DNA of 64,000 bases, from positions 2,509,927 to 2,573,926 of the forward strand of contig CAADRB010000006.1 of NCBI GenBank assembly GCA_900708905.1. The letters are read 5' to 3'. The notes under the pieces are model-generated. The model was not told where the DNA came from, ran no database searches, and saw only the letters and a list, made by a program, of their open reading frames with translations. Origin of the DNA: Hymenolepis diminuta. Its lineage: Eukaryota; Platyhelminthes; Cestoda; Cyclophyllidea; Hymenolepididae. Positions 1 to 12,000 of the stretch are shown here, one piece after another. Numbering within the stretch: position 1 is the stretch's first letter; each line of letters begins with the position of its first letter. The position numbers were made by a program, and so were the translations under genes.

Positions 1-2
1 AG

Positions 3-3000
3 CTGCCTCCAGACGGTATTTTAAAGCGCTCTCTATCGGATCCTTTTGACATATCTGGTGGATTACAACTGGAGGCATCTCTCGAACGTTTAATATGGAC
101 ATTCGATGAAAATGTTTCCCATGCACCACTAGATTCTCCTAATTTAAATGACAAAGATGGTTCGCGTAATCATGCAAATAACAAAGTTACGCTTGATGCG
201 ATTAAGCAAGTTTGATTTTATCTCTCATTTCTATTAAAGATCGTTTTGGCGAATAAGCGTCTCGCCAATTGAGAATCCAAGAGAATCCTATCCTCTTGAA
301 AAGAAGCCAATTACATTTGACATGGTATATTATACAATATTTTGATGGAACAAATTCGGATTTTTAAATATTTATTCCATGTTTTAGGAGGATCTTCATA
401 TGGCAGACGCCGAGTCTGTTTCAGAAGCGGAGTTCGAAGCCTTTTCTCCAAATGCAGATATCCTTGTGAGCTTACGTATTGAGTTATTACATAATTTGGA
501 TTTAAAATTCAATGCGATCTTCAGAATTAATAGTTATTCTCTGTACTTTTACTATATTTGACGATTAATAATTTTCTCTCTCCATGTATAATGAAATTTG
601 AAATTTTTTCGGTAGCACTAGTTGTAATGGTTGTCGAAATGTGTGATACCTATTGATGTAACGAGGTTTATTATGCAAACCCACTTTAAAATACATTTCT
701 GAATATGGGCTATCACGTGCCTATCATCAATCCAATTTTTTTGCGTTAAGAAGCAAATAGATTTTCATTCGTTATATCTTGTATACTATTTCTTTTTCTT
801 TTACTAAATAGATGTCCGTCAAAATGTATCTATCTCTCTGCGAATATTCCTCTAGTTAAGCAAATATCGCAGTTTCTATTTTCCCATCCTATTTTTTCGT
901 TACGGATATTTATCAATTGTTTTAGTGGAACAAATAGAAATGCTGACGGTTATCGCCTCTATCACAGTGACAGAAATATATTACTAGACATAATTATACC
1001 GTAATTATCGTAATCCATTGCATACTTGTCTAATCAAGTATTCAGTATTTTTATAGTGGCCTTCTTCATGCCCAAAACTCTTATCATCTATTCATTTGTC
1101 CCATAGTGAAAAGCATTATTCAGCAGAATTTCACCTGAGTAATTGCGGTTATCATTATCAAACTAGTGACCGCCAGTTCTAGTTATCCATTTAGACCCAG
1201 GCATATGAGAAAGAATACATATTTGATGGTTTCGGATGAGAAGTCCTGAGACCTCGTATTTGATTAAAGGAGCAGGTGGAATGATCGGGAATGCAGAGAC
1301 TGCACGCGGCGGAGACGATTTTAATCAGATTCGTTGATGGTCATCCGAATCTAGTCCCTCTTCGACGTTTATCGCACTCATTCTGCGGTAAACAGATCCA
1401 TTACCAATTTGAAGAGATCTCTATCCACGGTTTAGTCAGATTATGATGTCTTGCGTCCCTTCATTTGCTTAAGACGTTCTTTTGTGATGGGTCTTAAGTG
1501 AAATCACTATATTTCTATAAAACATTTCCTTCTACACGGAATCAGGCGTAGCAGATGGGTACATATATTTCGATTTTATAATTGTTATCTTATTGTAACA
1601 GTTTTAAATAATAATAATCATTCGCAGTAGGTGAAAATAAGACTAGTCACGAGTTATGTTGAAATGACTCCTTCTCCTAGATACAAGACACTCAAGTAAT
1701 TCTAATCCCAAGTAAGGCCACTTCGTGAACTTGGTGAGGTTAAGCTTGTTATTTTCTCATAGAACTCTTGAACTTTTTAAGGTTAACAGGAAACAAAAGC
1801 CTTTAACGAGTAAGACCAACAGTAGGGTCGGACAGATGTGTATTGGAAAATGAATGAAGGGAGGGAGGGAGGGAGGATGAAAGAGTAAGAAGAGGAAAGA
1901 GTAGCAAGTGGGAGGCGTCGATTCTGAGAGAACACATCGGATTGTGATAGGCAGAGTCAGTTAGGCTTTGATGTGCTGACTAGTGTTATCCTATGCGATT
2001 GTAGCATGAAAAACCTATCTTGAATCTCCTAACTAACAACCAAGTATAGGTTCAAAACAGAAACAGAGCTGACCTTAATCAGAGAACGCAAATACTACAA
2101 GACCAAAGACAGTGTATTTTGAAATGAAAACCCTGAATTTGAAACAGTTAAACACGCTTGATAATACTCCTTTAAGTAAGCTAGAATAAATCATGAATAC
2201 GTTCGTCTTGCTGCTGTGATGTGTGCGCTTTTGGGGTGTCAGAGAATAGGTGTTGTTTTTCTGTAGGTCTTTAAGATTCACCATAAAGTTCACATAGTTG
2301 ATTTCAATTATTCGATTAGATAAAAAACCTTTTCCCGTTTAATTTTTCTGCGAAAAAATTAGCAATTTCTTTTAAGAACCCTACATGAACGCATCCGGTT
2401 TCTCATTGATGTGTTTTCGGCTGAATACACAGCTTACCTATTACAAAACTCAGGTTTTCATTAACGAAGACCTTTATTTGATTCCTCATTCGAGATAAAT
2501 ACATTCAGCGAAAGCTTAGATTATTGATTTTTCCTATTTTCATGCTACTTTTTTTATAGTGACCATTTCTTTGAAATTTAACACGATTCTCTAGGACTTG
2601 TCAAATGTCATTTTTCCTACCATTATTTCATGTATATGTTTTTCCTCTTTGTTTTTTAAGCGTATTTATACTATTATTAATTTTATTTATTGAGAAAATG
2701 TTAGATAAAGTTTGATTTAATGATATTAATTTAAACTTTTACATTTCATATGGCACGATTGTCAACATGGAACTGTCTTTAATAGTGCTTATAGTATAGC
2801 GTATAAATATCTACAATTCTCTGCAGAAATCCATCGAATAAAACCACTTCCTCCATTTGTATTTAGCTAAACATGTGAAAAAGTTTTAGTATTGATGTTT
2901 TGTGCATTTTGTGAATCAAATGTAGTGGAGTTATCTTAATAAGGAAAATTTAATTAAGATTTTTTGGGTGGATATTGATTCCCATATCTTCCTATAAGTT

Positions 3001-6000
3001 CATTCCAGGTGTTGTTCCCCAAAAATGGAAGATATCCACCATTTTTGCGCTTATTTTAAGAGTACACCTGATATCAAGGCCTAAGAGAAAATATGATTTC
3101 CAAGTGGTGAGGAAATTTGCCTCTTTTGTGAGAATTGCGAGCTCAAGGTCACATTTTTATTTCCTCAATGATTTAATTATTCTCGGAAAAAATCATAAGA
3201 CTTCTCCAGATACTGAACTAAGTTTCTATGTTTTCTTCACAATATAGTAAGGATTGGTCTACTGGAGCATAGTAAATAATTAAAATTTAACGTAATAGTA
3301 GGTATGCTATATGTTGATCTTGAATGAGCATAGCTTATGAAGCTCTGCTAAATTAAACGTTTTAGCTCTCATCTCTGCTATGTTATGAATATAGGCTGCT
3401 GAATATCAGATAAGACCATTTTGCTTTCTTAATCAGTGGAAGAAAGAAATAAATTGAAGTGTCCAGACCGACTTTTCCCTTATTTTATAAAACTGGTCCA
3501 TAAGCAGTGGACATCGTGTACAAGAATTTTTTCTTCAATTCGGGGATCGATAATAATAACAATAATTTTGGAACGTGAACTAGCTATTTAGCAATTATTG
3601 TGCAATCAAAATCCAAAGATCAGTGAAATTAGACTCTTGAAAACCTTGATGTTACTCCCAACATCATTTTGATCCCCTCCCCATTATCATTTGCTTGACT
3701 TTCTGTTAGCCAACTTAAGTTGCTTCCCTCAATTGAAAATTGTAAAATTTTCATTTATTGTTGTGAAATATAACAGTATATTAACAGTGGTACTATATAT
3801 TAATATTAGTACCATTTAATAATAATAGTAATGGTCAGTCATTTGAGAAGTTGATGGGTAACTCTCTGTGCATTCCCAGAATTACTTTCTATTCACATTC
3901 CCTATGAGAATATTTCGGCTTTTCGCCTACGAAGCTGGAGTGACATCTTTTATGTCCCTATGACGCATAAACCCTAACTACCATGTCTAAACACGCCCTT
4001 CGATTTCTCTCTATAACCGCCTCGTTTCGCTTAAAAAGTACATCTGCGTTCATGTTCTCGCGCGTCTTTACCTAAGCGACTCATAAGGCTATCCTCTGTT
4101 TTTCACGCAATAACAACGAACGCGTCAGGTACCGGTTCCTACGCTTCCTGTTCATCCCCTCTCTTCCTCAATACGCTTCTCTCTCTACTTCTCTCTAATT
4201 CGTTTCAGACTCGTTGTGGCTTCTTTGAATACATTTTGGTCTAATCAAATCTTGGCGTTCTGCTCGACAATTTTTGTTAGCTCTTACTCAAACAGCTGCG
4301 AATTGGCGACTATCATTGCTATTGTAATTTGTTAGCTGTAAACCGTTAGTTGTTAACTCCAGCAAAGTATTTTCCTATTATCGAAATCAAATAGTTTTTT
4401 TATTAATCAGATTTTAATGAAAAAAGATGAGAATTAGATCCGTAGTTCCTTAAATCGCTCGAGACTCTAATACAGAATATAGGGTCTTGAGTTTTGCAGG
4501 AAAGTTCCTGACTGTCATTGCACCGATAGGAGTGCATATTTATGTCATGGTCCTTCATATTATCTGTACTCAAATAACTGGTTTCTGAACTTCATGATAT
4601 GCAGATACTGTGGCGCATTTTTGAACATTCGAACGTCTGGAGATCTTTATAGGGAGTAATAATACTAAATTCATTTATTTAAAGATCGTATAGAACATAC
4701 AAATTGGATAATAGAGTGGGTAGCTCTTAAATTCTAGTACATTGAAGAGAACTCTGCGAGACTTTATAATCAACTTAACAGGGTTGATGAGAGTTACTTT
4801 TCATTGCATTATTGATAACTTCATTGTCAATATTTTCATGATACAATAATGGCTGCCTGACTTGAGTACATTTTATGGAAATGCTTTCCATCACTGATTA
4901 AGGTTTTATTTGTGGGAATAGTAATTCTGTCGTTATTGAAAATGGATGAATTTTTTGGCAAGCGTACAAAATTCACTGGGAATCACTCTATTGAAGTTTA
5001 GTCCCCAAATAAACTTCAAAATCCAAATTTGTAAGTTCAATTTGCTATGACATGTATGGTTATAGTATTTTACTCTTCAGGACCTTTTCACGTATTGCTT
5101 TGTTCTATAGAGTTAATTATACTTTGTAGACTAATACAACCCGACTTAAATTGTCTTCCTAAACATCCTCGAATAAGATACTAATGTTTTTCTTCCTTTA
5201 CTTGCTCCTACAATGGGTTTCCTTTTCTTAGTATTGAACATCAGAGTTAAAATTTTTATTTAAGTAAAATAATTGTTGCATTCTTCTTCAATAAACTGTA
5301 GAATGTTTTCAAATCAGAAAGTTAGGAGTTGAGACTAGACCAAATTACATTGTGCAATGGCAATGGAAATTCGAGAAAGAGAGAGGGAGAGGGAGAGAAT
5401 GATGGGAAAATTGATAAATAGGAAAAGGATAAGGTGGGCGTCTTCACCACCAGTCTTGTAACTGATATGTCGCTTGATTTTACAGGTGAAATCTGAGTTA
5501 TCAAGAAAGAGATCAGTATAAATAAATAATTCATATTCACAAACTGTGTCAATTGAAAACGTTTCAAGCAAACGTGAAAAAATAAACATGGTTTGTTATC
5601 AAAACGAACTAAGTTAATATTGCTCAAAAAATTTTAAGAAATTTTTGGAGAATCATAAGGGAAAAAATATCGAGCAAAAACGGGAAGGTTGTAATTCTAA
5701 AGCTTAGCGGAGGACTGCATTTAAGCTAGATGATATATTATTTATTTTTTAAGCTTATGAGAGATATCTCACATAGAGAACGGGAACTTGATGTTTGACA
5801 GTTCCTAGTAAACATTCCCACTAATAGGATAGTGTCTTTTTGGAAATTCATGAAATTCATGAGATCTGGCAACGAATCGATTTGAATTCCAGGAAAATTT
5901 GGTAGTCGCATTTTAGAGTCAGTCCAGTAAGTTGGGAATTAAAGTGGAAGATTTAAATTTTCTTACGGATGAGAGGATTACTTCGAGTTAATAAGTTAGT

Positions 6001-9000
6001 TTTTGTGTCGAATGCGAAAGATTTCAAGTTTTACACTGAATATGAATTTAAATGAATATTGATTTTAGGTAGGAAGATTTATTTATTTATATTTTAAGTT
6101 TCTTTTAATAAATGTAGCTACGAAATGTATATCGAGTATTTTCATAAAATTTGAATTATGAAATCAATTTAGGGACGTAAACTATATACCTGAAATTTAA
6201 ATGCTCTCCCGAGCAATCAAGTTTCATAAGTTAACTTTCATTTCTCTGTTTACCTTCTAATTAAGTGAAAATTCTAGAGCCGTCGAAATTACTTTTATTA
6301 GCCGAATATTATTATTACAAGGCTGTAAATCTTTGTACAAGGCCAAAGGTTTCTCAATAGTTAAATTCGGAAATTTGGGCAATACATTATTGGTTATGTT
6401 TTATTACCATAACTGAATGACTTTGAATTTCCGATTTTTCATTTTATTTTCCTGGCCAACATTAAATAATGTTACCTGTTTCCATATGGTCGCCTTTTTA
6501 TTATTCTCAATTTAATTACCATACCAGGTGGCAAGACTGGTCTAGAGATTCTTAAAATCCCTTACCTTAATAATTACTTCTTTAAGCATGCTTGTAAATC
6601 TTGTATCTCCGACAAAAGGGATTTTATTTATGCTCAAAACAGTCGGAATTCGTTATCGATTCCAAAACCAAAGTCGAAACAGGCAACGTAAATAAATTAC
6701 GGAAATGTAAATCTTTTCCATAAATCTGAATCCATTGAGAGGAAGTGTCTTCCAAGACTTGCATAAATCTCAGCCGCCACTCAGCTTCAACGACTAAGAT
6801 TCCAGGAAGATCACCTGCAGAATTGCATACGTGGTAAATTATTGGATTTCTGCAGTGAGATTTACTTCAGTGGTGGTTTAACATATCCAGATTTGTACAA
6901 CAAATCAATAATCCATAATTCAGTCCACGAGGATGGAACTCGTGAGGTTCGTCCAGGGCACCAAAAATATTTCATTAGACTTCCTAGCGAAAACCTATTC
7001 CAGATAGAGAGAGAGAGCAATCGATATCATATTTCTGATCGATAAACTCATATTTTCCCATCATTAACATGATGTACATCAAAGGGTCTTGATCTCTTGA
7101 TCTTCGAGGGTGAAGATATATGAGTCTAAAATTATCAATTTCTTAAATTGAATCTGGACATGATCGTCATAATTTTGAATAGTAAATCGAACTGATTAAG
7201 CGTGAATTAGTTTTACCAAATAGGCGTTTTCGACAAATAAGTTTTGAAATGATTTGGCATGTTTGCTAGTTGTTTCGTCCATTTAATGACTTTGTCTGTT
7301 ATTTTCCTTCCAGTTAGAACGTGAACGACTGGCCAGAGAGCAGTTGGAACGACTTCAAGCAGGAGAAGATGACGTCACAACAACCGATTCTACCGGTCCA
7401 ATCTCCGCTACCTCTTGGGAATCTATTTCTATCTCCTCCGCCTCTCTGAATGGCAAATCTCCTCCTCAACTTCCTCCCACGATGCCTCATCTCCTTGCAG
7501 ACTGGGATCAAACAACTCGGACGTTTGCTGAGGATAACGGTTCTCTGGAATGGGCGCCAGTTCCAGATGTCTCGGAAGATCGAACTCTTGAGAATAATCT
7601 TCGGCGAGCTGAGCTACAAGCTGCTCTTGAAGCATTTAAGGCTAAACATCCAACACTACCACTAAGTGAGACAAGTGATTGGAAAAAGGGTAAGTTCTAT
7701 TTCTCGGTCTTTCTTTTATGCTAAATTCATATAGCCTGGTTGTTTATTTGTCAATATATCAAAATGTAGGCTTTTTGTTGATGAAATTCATACGTCAATA
7801 TACTTTATTAGCTTACTAGATAGATTTTCGTTGATTTAATGGAGATCATCGATTAACTATCACTAGGTTTTTCATCCCTTCCGTTCTCACGTGAAATTTT
7901 CTGCGTATTTTTGCTAGAATGAAGAATTTGACTTTGATGAAAGCTAAAGCTTTGCTAACTTTAAAAGCAAAGTAAAAGATGACCGTCATTTTGATCTGTG
8001 TAAATTATAGTTTTTGCCTTTTTGCCAATTTTTGAATGCTTAATCTCTAGTTGTGAAAAATTTTCCTTAAATAGAACCATGACATTATTAACATCTTTTA
8101 CGCTCCGTGAAAAATTTGTATCGCCGTTTATAATTTCAGATTTTGGAACATGAAGTATATTGATCGGAATCAGTGTAAAATTAGTTTTTCCTGCATTCAA
8201 ATTGGCTAATTTTAAATGTGTCACGCAATTCGTTAATGATTGAGTGGTTAAATAGTTGTAAAACCATGAAGAGTTTGCAGGTGTAAAGAAGGTGGAATCA
8301 ATTAGTAGACTTAAGCAGGCTGACCCGATATTTTCCTCTTGTCACTCTGAACACTTTTTTCTTTTAATCTTTTCTATTTATGTGGATGTATTGTTAGGAG
8401 ACCAACTCAATTTGCTCATTTTTAAATAATAGGATGGTCATTTGTCAGTGGTTGTTATAGACATAGCTACTTACACTACTTCTCATTACCATGAGGAGAA
8501 ATTGTTTTAGTTTGTATTTTAAATTTTATTTTGTTTGCCTTGTGTTCCCGAAACATGAAATGAAACACGGTTATATGATCCTTCGCATAACCCTATTTCT
8601 ATTGTTATCTTTATCTCAACTTCAAGATTTTGGCTCTAGTTGAAATACAATTGCTGTAAAAGAGCATCCACTTTAACATGCTTCAAATCTTGATCAAAAT
8701 AAAAGATGAAAGGATGCGAAGAGCTGATGAATGGAAATTTGAGTAATAGAGTTGCAAATTCACTTTCCAACTTTGTACTTGCGCTTTGGAGTTTATTTAA
8801 AATTCTGTAGGAAAATGGGGGTCAGGTAGATTAACACGACTTCTTAAATACTATTCGTTTGACGAAATTGATTCTGTTTTAAATTTTTAGTCACTAACAT
8901 CCATTATTTGGTTTTACTTTGAGTACCATCGATTACGATTAGGTTATGTTCTTACAGACAAGATGCAACTCGAAGTTACTGTAAATCCAGCTAGTCCAAA

Positions 9001-12000
9001 ACTGTGGTATAATTCGCGGTATCTTGATTGTGTGAGGTAATAAATTAAGTGTTAAAGCATGTGTTGTGTGTCGGTTCGCTGACGCCATATTAATGGTGGT
9101 TTAATAATTAAGGTAAGATTATTTAGGTACCACTTCAAGCATATCGATTATTCCGAAAGTAATGCAATTAAAAAAACTTTACTGTAGATCTTAATTATTA
9201 TTATTATTATTATTCTCGAAACAGATGATATTTTTGTATCTTCTTCAGAAATATTGAAGGCTCTGTGCTGGATACATTATTTTAGGTTATATTTATTAAA
9301 TTATAACTTAGCTGTGGGAATGCGTGAGATTCATTACACTTCTTTTAAGAATCCCGGTTTCCGTCGAAATAACATTGAAGTTGAATAATCAGTCACCTAC
9401 GATTTCATCAGAAAGACATAGTCATGAACGATCCAGTACTTCTCTGAAGTTATAGTGTGAAGTTGTATTCTTACGTTCGACATTTTCGATGAATTAATGA
9501 GTCGAAATTTCCATTTTTACTTTTAGATTCAGTAACTTAAAATTGTTCCTGATAAATGCATTAGTTCACCATGAGATAAGAGTAGAGTTTCCTACGCTGA
9601 TGGTCATACAAAATTTATTAACGTTTCTTTGCAATACGATTAATTTTTCCGTTGCTTCAGTCCTGCAGGTTTTATTATTTTACACTTGAGAGAATAGTTT
9701 TATAGCTTCGATTTTAGACTTGTATGTCCTTCTTCCTTAGTGTCTTGAAGATGGATATTATTTTCTCACTCATCTGTCTACAAATTTTGTTACAACGAGA
9801 ATAGTCTCAGGTTTCGAAATTCATAGTTTGGGTAAATATTTCCGTCATATTTAAATTGCAGTGGCTTGTGTTTGGGTACTTGTTGCGCATTCGCAAGGAA
9901 ATTGCCAGCATATTGAATTGCATTTTTCCTATTAATATGTGGGGCCTAATCTCAGAACTTCCATTGTTTCCCGACAATCGCATCAACCTATCTCATTAAT
10001 CGTCCTTTGTGAAAAGGTGGTTAACATGTTTCTGTCGTTCATTCTGCACTCGTCTCGTTTCCTTATTTGGTTAATTAAAATGGTTACTAAGTAAGGTACC
10101 TGTTATCTATTATTTGGTATTAGATTATTTTAAAAAGTTCTAGATCTGATGTACTGCCGTAGATTATTTGGCATCTAGTATTTTTCTGTTTCATTTAATC
10201 TGATTTGTCGATTTCCTCAAAGTAATAGATTATCGTGTTGATGTTATTTTATAGAACTTAATTGGTAAGTGTGTACCGTTTGAACTTTTAACAAAATATT
10301 TTACGAACAAAATCGAATTTCAAAAGAAGGCTATTTTACTTGTTTCTTTAAAGTCTGCTTAATAACCTTGCATTTATATCGGGGTCCATTTCTTAGAAGA
10401 TAAACATATGGTTAACAGTTTTATCTTTTGTGTCAAAATTTCATGGTGTTAATCATATAATAAAGCTATTTTATGATCGGTTTTCGGCAGTAAATTCACA
10501 TCGAGCTAAAGTCAGATACTTTTTTTTATGTAATAAAGGAATCTATTAGGATCTAGATTTTGAATAGAAATGACTTGAAAAGTTTGATTATCTGTTTATT
10601 GCAAAGCAGGAAGATAAGGTGGAATTTTTCTCTCTTGCAAGTGTTATTAAGACTACAGATAGCAGACAAATGGGGAAATCGTGGCTGCAATTATTGTCTA
10701 ATCAAGCCAGAAGTCATTATCATACATTCAAGCCTATATAAGTAAATTGATTGTGGTATTCAAAAAATCGTCATTTTATCTATGAGTGTTCTCTTTTCCC
10801 CTTCCTCGCATCAGGGTAGCTGTAGCCTTAATATAGCGCAATCGAAATTGAAAAATTTGATAATGTGAGGAAATAAGGTCACATAGGGAGCAATACGTTA
10901 GGAAGTTTATATAACACTGAGAAACGTATAATATTTTCCAGGATGAAATCGCCTAAAAGTAACAGATTTTAAGTTCTTAATTGCACCAAAAGTCAATTTT
11001 GTAGGATCGGAGGAGAACCTTAGCCGGTTGCATAAAGTCTGAGTTGAATATATCGGTCTAAGAGAAAACAAGAATATTTCCTTGCTGAGCGGTTGTCTTC
11101 CAACAAATTTGTCCATTTGTGTAGAATTTTTTCGAAAATTGCACTATTTTGCCTCATTAATCATTACATGCGTAATGATGGTTAGTCTGTATTTTGTCTC
11201 TCATTCGATCCTCTATTATTTTCATACGTTTCCTCTTGTTTCATTCGGATTAAGTACTTTATGTGTATCAAGCTAATTTGGGAGAATTAGGGAAGCACTT
11301 AAACTTGATTGAATGGTCTGAAATTTTTTCATGAGTTGAACAAGGACAGTTTACCGGATAAAATTGGGAAATCTTTATATACTAAATCACCTGGCAGTAC
11401 CACAGTGGTAGCCTAGATCATATTTGTGACTATTGTCGTTATATTAAAATCTTATTCACATAATAATCTGGGCATACGCAAAACTGCTATTATGCTATTT
11501 GTATTTAATAAAGCGTCAATTTTGAAAGATGGTTTGACGCTTGGATTTAAATGAAGGTTAATTTTCCAGTTGTTTCTGTGTTTTTTTTTGTTGGTAACTA
11601 TTCATTTATTATCTATGCAGAATTTATGGTATTCTATTAAGCTTTCCACATTCAGACCTTGAAGCAATATTATTTCTTAATTTATGAGTTGTAACTACAG
11701 CAACAGAATTTCTATTGGACTTCTCTATCAAGGGGAGTCTGTCATTTCGGTGGATCAAGAAGCGTGGGCAGTTTAAAATTATCCATCTCTTATAAAGACC
11801 TTGAAACACGTGATTTAATATATCTAGGGTATTTATTTACTTCCCATGGCAGGACAAAAAATCCATTACTTTTCATCATGGGGAAATATCTAAATGTATA
11901 GAAAGTGGGAGTTACTAAACGGAGTAGTTAGTTAGAGTCAAAGATTCAGGAGAATCCTACTTCATCTGAATTTCAGAATTATTATGTCAGCAGCTTTTCA

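Larger units (their letters stand above)
466..7313 (+). other. FEZ intron 2 (6.8 kb), non-coding with repeats
   Basis: This stretch starts at a GTGAGC donor and ends at a TTCCAG acceptor. I see no convincing exon in it. It holds copy 1 of dispersed repeat A (3330-3790), copy 1 of repeat B (about 1795-1960), a CT-rich segment at 3985-4260 that may be an inverted repeat-B relative, and a GA-rich tract near 5370-5400. The short open frames here look like chance. Confidence 0.6.

Noticed and set aside
2975..3247. A 90-codon open frame in FEZ intron 2
   Set aside because: No recognisable homology, unlikely composition and no splice sites in phase with the neighbouring FEZ exons.
5322..5627. Overlapping minus-strand frames with Ser/Pro-rich translation
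   Set aside because: Produced by the GA-rich tract on the plus strand; low-complexity artefact.
8720..8760. CTGATGAATGGAAA, resembling the hammerhead ribozyme core
   Set aside because: No stem II between CTGATGA and GAAA and no pairing arms; chance match.
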